Below are positions 16,917-23,788 of a stretch of DNA of 64,000 nt, piece after piece. The stretch comes from Lewinella sp041392765. Lineage in GTDB: Bacteria; Bacteroidota; Bacteroidia; Chitinophagales; Saprospiraceae. The notes under the pieces are model-generated. The model searched no databases, was not told the origin of the DNA, and saw nothing but the letters and a program-made list of their open reading frames with translations. The stretch covers positions 92,571 through 156,570 of the forward strand of contig JAWKLL010000007.1 of the NCBI GenBank assembly GCA_041392765.1, read 5' to 3'. The first letter of the stretch is position 1, and every line of letters starts with the position of its first letter. The translations under genes and the position numbers were made by a program.

Positions 16917-16956
16917 TTGTGCAATTTGTTATGCACACTTTTCATAACCGGAACTA

Positions 16957-16984
16957 TTTGCAACGAAAGAATGTTGTAACTTTG
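16957..16984 (+). promoter_or_regulatory. Promoter of the tmRNA gene
   Basis: TTTG at 16957-16960 and TAACTTTG at 16977-16984 fit the Bacteroidota promoter pattern with a 16-base gap, slightly short. The box lies 41 bases before the tmRNA. The insertion sequence ends 18 bases upstream of it, leaving the promoter intact. Confidence 0.5.
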
Positions 16985-17025
16985 CTTTTCGGTATTTAAA
17001 AGAAAGTACTGATTTAGAAAAAACC

Positions 17026-17401
17026 GGGGACGTACTGGTATCGACAGGAAAGTGAACGGTTTAGTAAGCATGCCGGAGTATGATAGCTCACCTCCGTTAA
17101 CAAACGGCTATTGACCCTTTTAGATGGCAACTCTCAGTTCGCCATGGCTGCCTAATTCTAGGAATTAGAAAGCCTTTGTGCCGTGCGCTTGAAGCCTGAT
17201 ACACAGCGTGCCGCATATCATCAACCCCTCGGGCTAGCTGATCGTCCTGCTCTGAACGTTAAGCGAAACTTAGGAGCTAAGGCTTGTGTATGGGAGGGTA
17301 TCCAGTCCTACCCCAAGCTCGAAAACCTAAATTGGATACTAAGCATGTAGAAAGCTCTATCGTGCTTTGTCTGGACCCGAGTTCGACTCTCGGCGTCTCC
17401 A
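17026..17401 (+). ncRNA. ssrA: tmRNA (transfer-messenger RNA)
   Basis: Rescues stalled ribosomes. The 5' end GGGGACGTACTGGTATCGAC and the 3' end GTTCGACTCTCGGCGTCTCC form the tRNA-like domain (acceptor GGGGACG with CGTCTCC). The tag frame at 17123-17155 reads GAT GGC AAC TCT CAG TTC GCC ATG GCT GCC TAA, predicting a tag DGNSQFAMAA after the tRNA-borne Ala. A small hairpin follows the tag stop. Length is about 376 nt and CCA is not encoded. The tag start codon is inferred. Confidence 0.93.
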
Positions 17402-17409
17402 CAAAACAC

Positions 17410-17442
17410 AAAGCCTCGGTCTTTTCAGACTGGGGCTTTTTT
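17410..17442 (+). terminator. Rho-independent terminator of tmRNA
   Basis: AAGCCTCGGTCT-TTTC-AGACTGGGGCTT stem followed by a T run, nine bases after the tmRNA 3' end. Confidence 0.85.
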
Positions 17443-17917
17443 GTTTTTGACTTCTTTTGATTAATGTATGAAAATTTATTAATAAATCACAAACAATTGA
17501 CTGTTAATTATTTACAACCAGTGATTCGTTTTTAAAACCATGATTACATCCATTTTTTGCTGTTTTTAGCATATATAAAGAATCTGATTCGTGTTCTCTT
17601 TAGGTAACAAATATTTATTTTTTTGTAAAAAAAACGACCAAAAGATAGTTTGAATAAATCCATTTCAATATTTTTACGGCATATCGTGAAACACATCGGG
17701 GCTTTCCCCCACTTTTCCCACCGAACATGGTTTTCTAACCCAGGCTACACAGGCGAGTATCCCCGATATCTGAGGGCTGTGGATGTTTACGTGACGTTGT
17801 TTGTGACCCTCCTGTTATGATGCTGTCTAAAAGTTTGTAAATCCCGACAGATGCACTGTGTTTCGGAGCAAACTGTCGAATTGTATAACCTGATTTTTTT
17901 TACAAACTACCACACTT
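17443..17917 (+). other. Intergenic stretch before the OmpA-type gene
   Basis: No gene supported. The left half is AT-rich. The right half (17695-17880) is GC-richer and contains ATCGGGG (17697) answered by CCCCGAT (17761). It may belong to a long structured leader, but I recognise no riboswitch class. Confidence 0.3.
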
Positions 17918-18763
17918 ATGTCCACACTTATGAAGTGGCTGGTGATGCTGGTACTTTGGTTGTTGTTTGCCCTGCTTGCATTCAAGACCTGTGTGCACGA
18001 ATGTTGCACAGGCTGCTGTGAAGCAGAACAGACAACCATCGCCACACCACCGGCAGCGCCGGAAGAAGTCCAACGCTATCCAATTGATTTTCAATGGGAT
18101 GATGCTACTGCTTTCACCAATGAAGGTTTTGAAGCACTGCGCACCCGATTAGTCAATGAGATGGGCGACAACGACAAGTTGATTATCACCGGACGATATT
18201 TCGCATCCGAGAAAAGCCCCGACCCCAACTTTGCTACGATGGGCTTAGCACGAGCCGCCAAGGTGAGGGATTTACTCGCTGCCTACATCGATCCCGCACG
18301 TATGGAACTGGCCGACCTGCGTTTGGATGACCGTGAAGGTGTCCAAAAAGGCTACTTCGAATCCGTTGATTTGGAATGGCAAGCTGCCGATGCCAAAGAA
18401 GCATCAGAAGTGGTTGAATTGGACAACAAAGTTGTCATTCGATTCCCCTACAATTCTGCGGTAAAAGATGCCGATCCCGAGGTGGATGAGTACTTGAACA
18501 AATTGGCTCTCCGACTCAGCCAAACCACCGAGCGCGTAAACATTACAGGTCACACAGACAACCGTGGTGATGATGCAGACAATATGAAGCTCAGCGAACG
18601 TCGGGCCAAATTCATCCGTGACATCTTAGTGCGCAAAGGCGTAGCTACCGACCGCTTGGTACTGGATTGGAAGGGCGAATCCGACCCTACTTCTACGAAC
18701 GAGACAGAAGAAGGTCGCCACAACAACCGAAGAGTAGAATTGCAAATACTTTCCGGTAACTAA
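17918..18763 (+). CDS. OmpA C-terminal domain protein, membrane-anchored
   Basis: A 281-residue envelope protein. An N-terminal hydrophobic segment (about residues 5-25) is followed by a Cys-rich stretch CVHECCTGCC. Next is an OmpA-like fold first half (about 60-130; LIITGRYFASEK, ARAAKVRDLLAAYID) and a clear OmpA/MotB peptidoglycan-binding half (about 160-280): VNITGHTDNRGDDADNMKLS, ERRAKFIRDILVRKGV and HNNRRVEL. Two tandem OmpA-like units, the first divergent, is my inference. It precedes the HhH membrane protein by 28 bases and probably shares its operon. Confidence 0.85.
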   Translation: MSTLMKWLVMLVLWLLFALLAFKTCVHECCTGCCEAEQTTIATPPAAPEEVQRYPIDFQWDDATAFTNEGFEALRTRLVNEMGDNDKLIITGRYFASEKSPDPNFATMGLARAAKVRDLLAAYIDPARMELADLRLDDREGVQKGYFESVDLEWQAADAKEASEVVELDNKVVIRFPYNSAVKDADPEVDEYLNKLALRLSQTTERVNITGHTDNRGDDADNMKLSERRAKFIRDILVRKGVATDRLVLDWKGESDPTSTNETEEGRHNNRRVELQILSGN

Positions 18764-18791
18764 TTTTCGAACCAACTAAAAATAAATCATC

Positions 18792-19799
18792 ATGTCAACT
18801 ATATTATTATTAGCAGGATGTTGCTCCTGGTTTTGCCTTCCTTGGCTCCTTTGGTCTTTGCTGAGTTTTTTGCTCGGTGCATTGCTATACCATTGGTTGT
18901 TTGGAGGCAAAAAATATCAAGAACAGATTGAACAACTGACTATCGAACGCGACGGCTACCATGCCAAAGCGGTAAATTTCGAGAAAGACCTTGCTAGTTG
19001 CAAGTACCAATTGGATGAAGCCAACAAGGAAATCGCATCCCTGAAGGCGGCGTTGTCCCACTGCGAATCGGATAAGGCAGGATTGAAAGCCCAATTAGCC
19101 GTTGCCTCTGAAGCAGGTACCGCTACGGGTGATGCCGCATTAGGATTTGCAGCCGGTGCCATGACGGGCGAAGCTACGGCCAGAGGCACCACGAACTACA
19201 CCACCCTCTTGGGTAGCGACAACCTACAGATTGTAGAAGGTATTGGCCCCAAAATCGACGGGCTGCTCAAAGAAGCAGGTATTGGCACGTGGGGTGCATT
19301 GGCAGCCGCTTCCGTCGATACCCTGCAGGGAATACTGGACAAAGCAGGTAGTAGCTTCCGCTTAGCCAAGCCAGACACATGGCCTCGTCAAGCAGAATTA
19401 GCTCATGCCGGACAGTGGGATGAACTGATTGAATATCAGAAATTCTTAGATACAGGCGTAGAATCCAAAGGCGATTTTGAAAACCCATCGAAGGTAGAAA
19501 AAATGATCGCCAAGCTATTAGGCTTTTCTACCAATCCTGATGATTTGAAAATTGTAGAAGGCATAGGCCCCAAGATTGAGAGCCTGCTCAAAGATGCTGG
19601 CATCATCAATTGGTCAGATTTAGCGGCTGCCTCCACCGACCGCTTGCAAGAGATATTAGCAGCAGCTGGTGAACGCTATCGTTTAGCAGATCCTTCTACT
19701 TGGGCCAAGCAAGCAAGCCTCGCCGCTGAAGGCAAATGGGATGAGCTGAACGCTTATCAGGAATTCCTCGACGGAGGTAGAGAACCAGATCAGGCATAA
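18792..19799 (+). CDS. Membrane-anchored coiled-coil protein with two helix-hairpin-helix repeats
   Basis: A 335-residue protein of unknown role. An N-terminal hydrophobic helix (about residues 5-37, Cys/Trp-rich) is followed by a coiled coil (about 40-105) and an Ala/Gly linker. Then come two copies of a roughly 100-residue unit starting LQIVEGIGPKIDGLLKEAGI and LKIVEGIGPKIESLLKDAGI, the GIGPK helix-hairpin-helix signature. Each ends with a W-WDEL-YQ-FLD segment. HhH of this kind also occurs in small domains appended to envelope proteins, so DNA binding is not implied. It follows the OmpA-type gene and ends before a strong terminator. Confidence 0.8.
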   Translation: MSTILLLAGCCSWFCLPWLLWSLLSFLLGALLYHWLFGGKKYQEQIEQLTIERDGYHAKAVNFEKDLASCKYQLDEANKEIASLKAALSHCESDKAGLKAQLAVASEAGTATGDAALGFAAGAMTGEATARGTTNYTTLLGSDNLQIVEGIGPKIDGLLKEAGIGTWGALAAASVDTLQGILDKAGSSFRLAKPDTWPRQAELAHAGQWDELIEYQKFLDTGVESKGDFENPSKVEKMIAKLLGFSTNPDDLKIVEGIGPKIESLLKDAGIINWSDLAAASTDRLQEILAAAGERYRLADPSTWAKQASLAAEGKWDELNAYQEFLDGGREPDQA

Positions 19800-19830
19800 G
19801 CGCAAATAGTTTTACCCTGCTGGTAAAAGG

Positions 19831-19873
19831 CAAAAGCTCGGGTTTTGTATATGGCAAAATCCGGGCTTTTTTT
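19831..19873 (+). terminator. Terminator after the OmpA/HhH pair
   Basis: AAAAGCTCGGGTTTTG-TATATGG-CAAAATCCGGGCTTTT hairpin followed by TTT. It lies about 30 bases after the HhH gene stop. Confidence 0.85.
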
Positions 19874-20019
19874 CTTTTTATAGATTATTTTTGTTTTGAA
19901 TAAACAAGCCTATTTTTCTTAGTCTGAATATTTTCTCCGTTGGCTGACTTTATTTGGCATTCCCACCCTAATGGTTACTTCATGCTTATCGGGATAATGC
20001 TTGAAAAGGATTAAAAATC

Positions 20020-20892
20020 TCATGTTTGATATCTGATGCCAATGCTTTTTTGTTTTTCGATTTTATCCTCTATAAATTCAGCCAAAGACTTTAGTGCAAT
20101 CCCACTCGTTGACTTCCAGTAATGCCCGTTTTTCATTTTTTTCAATTTATCTGTAAAATCATTTTCGTTAGGATTTATATCAATAATAACGCCTTGTCTA
20201 TTCGCCGTATTTTCCACTATTAGTTTTGGAAGATTTGTAGCTCCTGACGTGCCTACTATAAATAGCAAACCTGTCTCTTTAGCTATTCTTAGCACTTTAT
20301 GTAGGTGATAATATGGTTCATCGTAGTATTCATCAAACCATAAGACATGGGGACGTGTCATTTCTCCGCAATTTGGGCATACTAATTTTTCTAAATCGTC
20401 AAGTGGAATCCTAGATTCTTTAGTCCAATTTTTTCCAATAATTCCCTCCGGTATATTGAATAGTTCTCTCGTACATTCTTCACTACATCTCATAAATCTT
20501 AAATCGCCGTGAATTAAAAAGAGGTTTTCAATCCTGCTTTCCTCTAAAAAATGTAACCCATCGACATTTTGAGATATTAGCGAAAATTTTTCAGGGATCA
20601 TTTTTTCAATTTTCGAAAGAGATATATGACCTATATTGGGATTTGCCTTCCTACAGATTGAATTTCTATACAAGTACCACCTCCACACCTCGCTTGAATT
20701 CACATCAAACATCTTTTTTGTCCCAATTTCCTGAGGCATATAGTTTTTTGATCCAGAGGTCCAATATCCATCTTTATCTCGAAAGGTCGGAATTCCGCTT
20801 TCAGCTGACAACCCGGCTCCAACTAAAAAGGTTATTTTTCTTTTCCCGTTTAGCTGTTGAATAATTGCTGTTTTTATTTCTTCTGGTATCAA
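20020..20892 (-). CDS. Sirtuin (SIR2-type NAD-dependent protein deacylase)
   Basis: A 290-residue sirtuin. NAD-binding LVGAGLSAESGIPTFRDKDGYW (about residues 23-44), SQNVDGLH (about 107-114), catalytic His in LIHGDLRF, zinc ligands in MRCSEEC and CPNCGEM, then RPHVLWFDEYYDEPYY and FIVGTSGATNLPK. The set is consistent with a catalytically competent bacterial sirtuin that removes acyl groups from lysines. No ATG is available; the ORF opens with TTG 20892. The gene is AT-rich compared with its neighbours and stands alone between repeats, which suggests acquisition. A SIR2-type NAD-hydrolysing defence role cannot be excluded but nothing around it supports it. Confidence 0.88.
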   Translation of the reverse strand: MIPEEIKTAIIQQLNGKRKITFLVGAGLSAESGIPTFRDKDGYWTSGSKNYMPQEIGTKKMFDVNSSEVWRWYLYRNSICRKANPNIGHISLSKIEKMIPEKFSLISQNVDGLHFLEESRIENLFLIHGDLRFMRCSEECTRELFNIPEGIIGKNWTKESRIPLDDLEKLVCPNCGEMTRPHVLWFDEYYDEPYYHLHKVLRIAKETGLLFIVGTSGATNLPKLIVENTANRQGVIIDINPNENDFTDKLKKMKNGHYWKSTSGIALKSLAEFIEDKIEKQKSIGIRYQT

Positions 20893-21204
20893 TTAGGTAT
20901 CATTTTTGTAAAATGGAATACTAAAATTATCTGCCCGTCGCTCAACGCAGATCCTGCCGAATATCTAGCGAATGTAGTTCTTTTGCATGATTCTACCACA
21001 AGTATGCTATATACCGTCTATCAAGAAACAACGCTTTATATCTCCCTACTTCAGTACGGTGATATAGAAGGAAGTTACTGTTTTTCCAAGGTTTTCGCTC
21101 CAACTTTTCGCGCTGGTATTTACTCCTACACACACAGTCACCAAATAGTTCCGCGATGCCGCTCCGTTCCTCTTAATCATTCGTAATACTATCGTTCAAC
21201 TTGC
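20893..21204 (+). other. Intergenic stretch, no recognised gene
   Basis: An open plus-strand frame exists (20857-21186) but its translation matches no family I know and it overlaps the sirtuin start. I see no RNA gene or promoter I could defend. Confidence 0.3.
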
Positions 21205-21342
21205 CTTAGTAATTTGACGGAAATAACTGATCCCATTTTTTCTGAAGACTTGTCTTTATGCACACGCTTTGTGCAAGTATTCCCACGCTTAGTGCATAAA
21301 GCCAAGCCAAAAATGGGATCACTTATTTTTTTCCGTCTCTTA
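21205..21342 (+). repeat. Fold-back element family P1, copy 3 (best-preserved stem)
   Basis: The left end TTAGTAATTTGACGGAAATA and right end TTATTTTTTTCCGTCTCTTA are inverted relatives. The arms match closely: ACTGATCCCATTTTT with AAAAATGGGATCACT, and further in CTTTATGCAC with GTGCATAAAG. An internal GCACACGCTTTGTGC hairpin sits at the tip. It fills the gap upstream of the sirtuin gene and 51 bases from the end of the small membrane protein gene. Confidence 0.85.
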
Positions 21343-21392
21343 GCACTTTACTTTACTTTGCAAAACCCTGCTTTCCCAATAGCATTCACCAA

Positions 21393-21644
21393 TCACTGCA
21401 CTAAACCTCGGTCTTTCAGCAATTTTTCGATATCCTCCTTCCGTGTCGATTTTTTCGAAAGCTGGTAAATGAAATAGAGGGGAATCAGCGTGAGCATTCC
21501 CCATGTGTTTTTCACGAGGCTGTACACCACCACCGCGGCCATGAAACCAATCAAAAAGGCATCGGTGATGGTATTTTTTCTCAGCTTCTTGGCCTCGGCC
21601 AGCAGTTCTTCGTCGGTTAAATCTGATAGCTCTTCAATTGTCAT
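21393..21644 (-). CDS. Small membrane protein of unknown function
   Basis: An 83-residue protein: an acidic N-terminal LSDLTDEELLAEAKKLRK motif, two hydrophobic helices (about residues 27-45 and 48-64), and a charged tail KKSTRKEDIEKLLKDRGLVQ. The protein at 47498-47770 has the same plan (LADEELLVEKKKLKKSK..., DLEDVLKERDLS), so they are paralogues of a Bacteroidota-type small membrane family. It starts six bases after the end of the macroglobulin-like gene on the same strand, though transcription runs from here into that gene's far end only if read through. Confidence 0.65.
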   Translation of the reverse strand: MTIEELSDLTDEELLAEAKKLRKNTITDAFLIGFMAAVVVYSLVKNTWGMLTLIPLYFIYQLSKKSTRKEDIEKLLKDRGLVQ

Positions 21645-21650
21645 CGCTCG

Positions 21651-23771
21651 TTAATTAGGACTTACTACCTCCACCCATGTTCCAGGGGTAGAAGCATAAA
21701 TTTGGTCATCGTACATAGCGCCACAGGATACCGCAGGTAGGTAGAACCGACCCGTATAAGAGGCAGTCAAATACACCCGATATTCGTTGGACTTGCTGGG
21801 CCACAGCGAGAAAAAAGTATGCACCCGGTCATCGCGAAAATCACGGTAGTCATACCCCGATTCGCTATCAGTGGCTCGACCCTCAAAACGGGTATTCGTA
21901 ATCTCCCATCCCGATGGAAATATTTGCTGCAACGCCATTTGGTGGTATTCGTAGCTCAGCTCGCCGCTGTGCTGTACGACTACATTAGCCACAAAATCCG
22001 TCCCCTGCTCTATGCGAGCGGGGTTCAGTGGATTGCCTGCTCGGTCGGTGTAGTTGACAGAAAGTGCCATCAGTTTGGCCACCGCCTGCTCCTCCGCCGG
22101 TAGAGGCTGCCCCTTGCGGATAACCGTACCAAACAGCTTCTGCCGACTCGTATTTTTGATGGTTAGCTTACTTTCTTGATCAGCTAAGGCAATTTGCATA
22201 TAAGGATGGTCAGACCCCGCATCTATCGCCGATTTGCCACTCTGCTGCATGGTGAAGGTGTAGGTCTTGGACAGTTCTTCATTCGTTCCCACATATTGGC
22301 TAAAAGCCAACAATCCATAGGCAATCTCCTGCGTACTAAACCAGCGCGAAGAACTCATCTCCTTGGCCAATAGTTGCGCGGTACGGTCGGCGGCTTCTTT
22401 TTTGTTTAGCAGCAGCAGTGTTTCCAAAATCATAGCCTTATCGCGGAAGGGCGAGCCGTAGGTGTAGTACATATCGCGGTAATCCGGAATATCCGTATCC
22501 ACATTGCGAATCAACTCATTGGCAACTTCCTGCTTACCAGCCAACGCATAGGCAGCGGCCAACCTCCAGCGGGCAGCTTTACCCAATTTGTCGGTCTCAC
22601 GCAGGCGATTCATAGCGCCCAACTCGGGTTTGCCTCCCAATGCAAGGGTATAAAGTCGATAGGCTTGGTCTAACTCATAACTGTGCTTGTCCACCTGCCC
22701 GTATTCCACGGCTTTACTGCTCCAGGCGCGGGCTGCATTTTTCTGGAAGGCGAGCCAATTATCAAGCATACCCGGTGGCAGACTGTACCCTTTGTCCTTG
22801 GCGGCCAAGAGGAAATGCCCCGCGTAGTTGGATGCCCACGAGGCTACCTCCGACTGGCCGGGCCAATAGGAAAACCCGCCGTTAGGCAACTGAAAACGAC
22901 GCAACCGCTGGAGGGCAGCCCCCACGTTGGCTACGGTTTGCTTTTCCTGATTGGGGGTCATCTTCACGAAAGTAGCTAAATGCAATTGCGGAAATCCTCC
23001 GGAGAGCGTTTGCTCCAAACAGCCATACGGATACCGAATCAGATACTGTAGGTGCCGCTCCAAGTCAATGGGGGGCAGATTGGTCATTTCCAAGGTACCC
23101 TCGCGAGTGCCTTCCGTACCGAAGGGCAGGTAGTCCACGGTCAGGGTTTGGCCGGGATCCACGGTGAATCGCTCGGTCAAGGTTTGCTGGGGATTGGGGT
23201 TGCGCACGTCAATCTCTAATTCTTGGGTGCTGCGTTCACCACCCCCTTCTGCTATAATTTTGAATTTGGCCACCCCAACTTTATTGCCTACTTCCAAGGG
23301 GAAGGAAACGAGGTCATCTCCCGTCTTGCTAAATTGCACAGAGCGCGATGCCACCGGCACCTTCACCAACCCGCCCGTGGTTTCCACTTTGATGTTTACC
23401 TTACCCAATCCGTCTTTCATAGCAAATAGGTTCACAGGCAAATCAAGACGTTCACCTATGCCCAACACACGTGGCAGGGTAGCCAACAACATAAGTGGTT
23501 TGCGAACCGGCACCGTTTTTTCGGCTGCACCATAAGCGCCTTTATCCGCTGCTACGACCATCACACGCACAGCTCCCACGTAGTTAGGCATCTGGAGGGT
23601 ATGCGTAGCACGACCGTTCTTCTTCAATTCAAACGGCCCTAAGTGCATCACTACAGGGTCGAAGCGGTTGGCGCGTTCGGCGGGTTTCTTGCCGTCTATT
23701 TCGCCATCGCCACCGATGGTGAGCAGTTGATCCATCGGCACGGTATTTTTTCCGAGTACATAGTTGTACAA
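21651..23771 (-). CDS. Alpha-2-macroglobulin-like lipoprotein, C-terminal part (frameshifted gene)
   Basis: The last 706 residues of the bacterial alpha-2-macroglobulin gene that starts at 27184. It reads through the macroglobulin domains (MHLGPFELKKNGRATHTLQM, KPLMLLATLPRVLGIGE) into the thioester region, where PYGCLEQTLSGGFPQL contains the CLEQ thioester motif. This is followed by the alpha-alpha helical TED domain (LQRLRRFQLPNGGFSYWPGQ) and the receptor-binding-like end (TLTASYTGRFYLPAVSCGAMYDDQIYAS). Joined to the upstream part by one frameshift near 23795 (LLVREALGVKTWDLYNYVLGK). Periplasmic protease trap by family knowledge. Confidence 0.88.
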   Translation of the reverse strand: MYNYVLGKNTVPMDQLLTIGGDGEIDGKKPAERANRFDPVVMHLGPFELKKNGRATHTLQMPNYVGAVRVMVVAADKGAYGAAEKTVPVRKPLMLLATLPRVLGIGERLDLPVNLFAMKDGLGKVNIKVETTGGLVKVPVASRSVQFSKTGDDLVSFPLEVGNKVGVAKFKIIAEGGGERSTQELEIDVRNPNPQQTLTERFTVDPGQTLTVDYLPFGTEGTREGTLEMTNLPPIDLERHLQYLIRYPYGCLEQTLSGGFPQLHLATFVKMTPNQEKQTVANVGAALQRLRRFQLPNGGFSYWPGQSEVASWASNYAGHFLLAAKDKGYSLPPGMLDNWLAFQKNAARAWSSKAVEYGQVDKHSYELDQAYRLYTLALGGKPELGAMNRLRETDKLGKAARWRLAAAYALAGKQEVANELIRNVDTDIPDYRDMYYTYGSPFRDKAMILETLLLLNKKEAADRTAQLLAKEMSSSRWFSTQEIAYGLLAFSQYVGTNEELSKTYTFTMQQSGKSAIDAGSDHPYMQIALADQESKLTIKNTSRQKLFGTVIRKGQPLPAEEQAVAKLMALSVNYTDRAGNPLNPARIEQGTDFVANVVVQHSGELSYEYHQMALQQIFPSGWEITNTRFEGRATDSESGYDYRDFRDDRVHTFFSLWPSKSNEYRVYLTASYTGRFYLPAVSCGAMYDDQIYASTPGTWVEVVSPN

Positions 23772-23788
23772 ATCCCACGTTTTTACGC

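Larger units (their letters stand above)
15653..16938 (+). mobile_element. ISKra4-type insertion sequence, complete
   Basis: A 1,286-base element bounded by 22-base inverted repeats, GTGTGTATAACAAATTGCAC(AA) on the left and its complement on the right, with one mismatch. The similarity may extend a few bases outward. It carries two overlapping transposase frames joined over a run of ten A. It sits between the DUF3127 start and the tmRNA promoter. Nearly perfect ends suggest recent insertion. Target duplication was not resolved by eye. Confidence 0.85.

Noticed and set aside
17695..17880. Possible riboswitch before the OmpA-type gene
   Set aside because: Only one weak inverted pair (ATCGGGG/CCCCGAT); no known aptamer motif recognised.
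20857..21186. 109-residue ORF upstream of the sirtuin
   Set aside because: Overlaps the sirtuin start on the other strand and has no family likeness; not supported as a gene.
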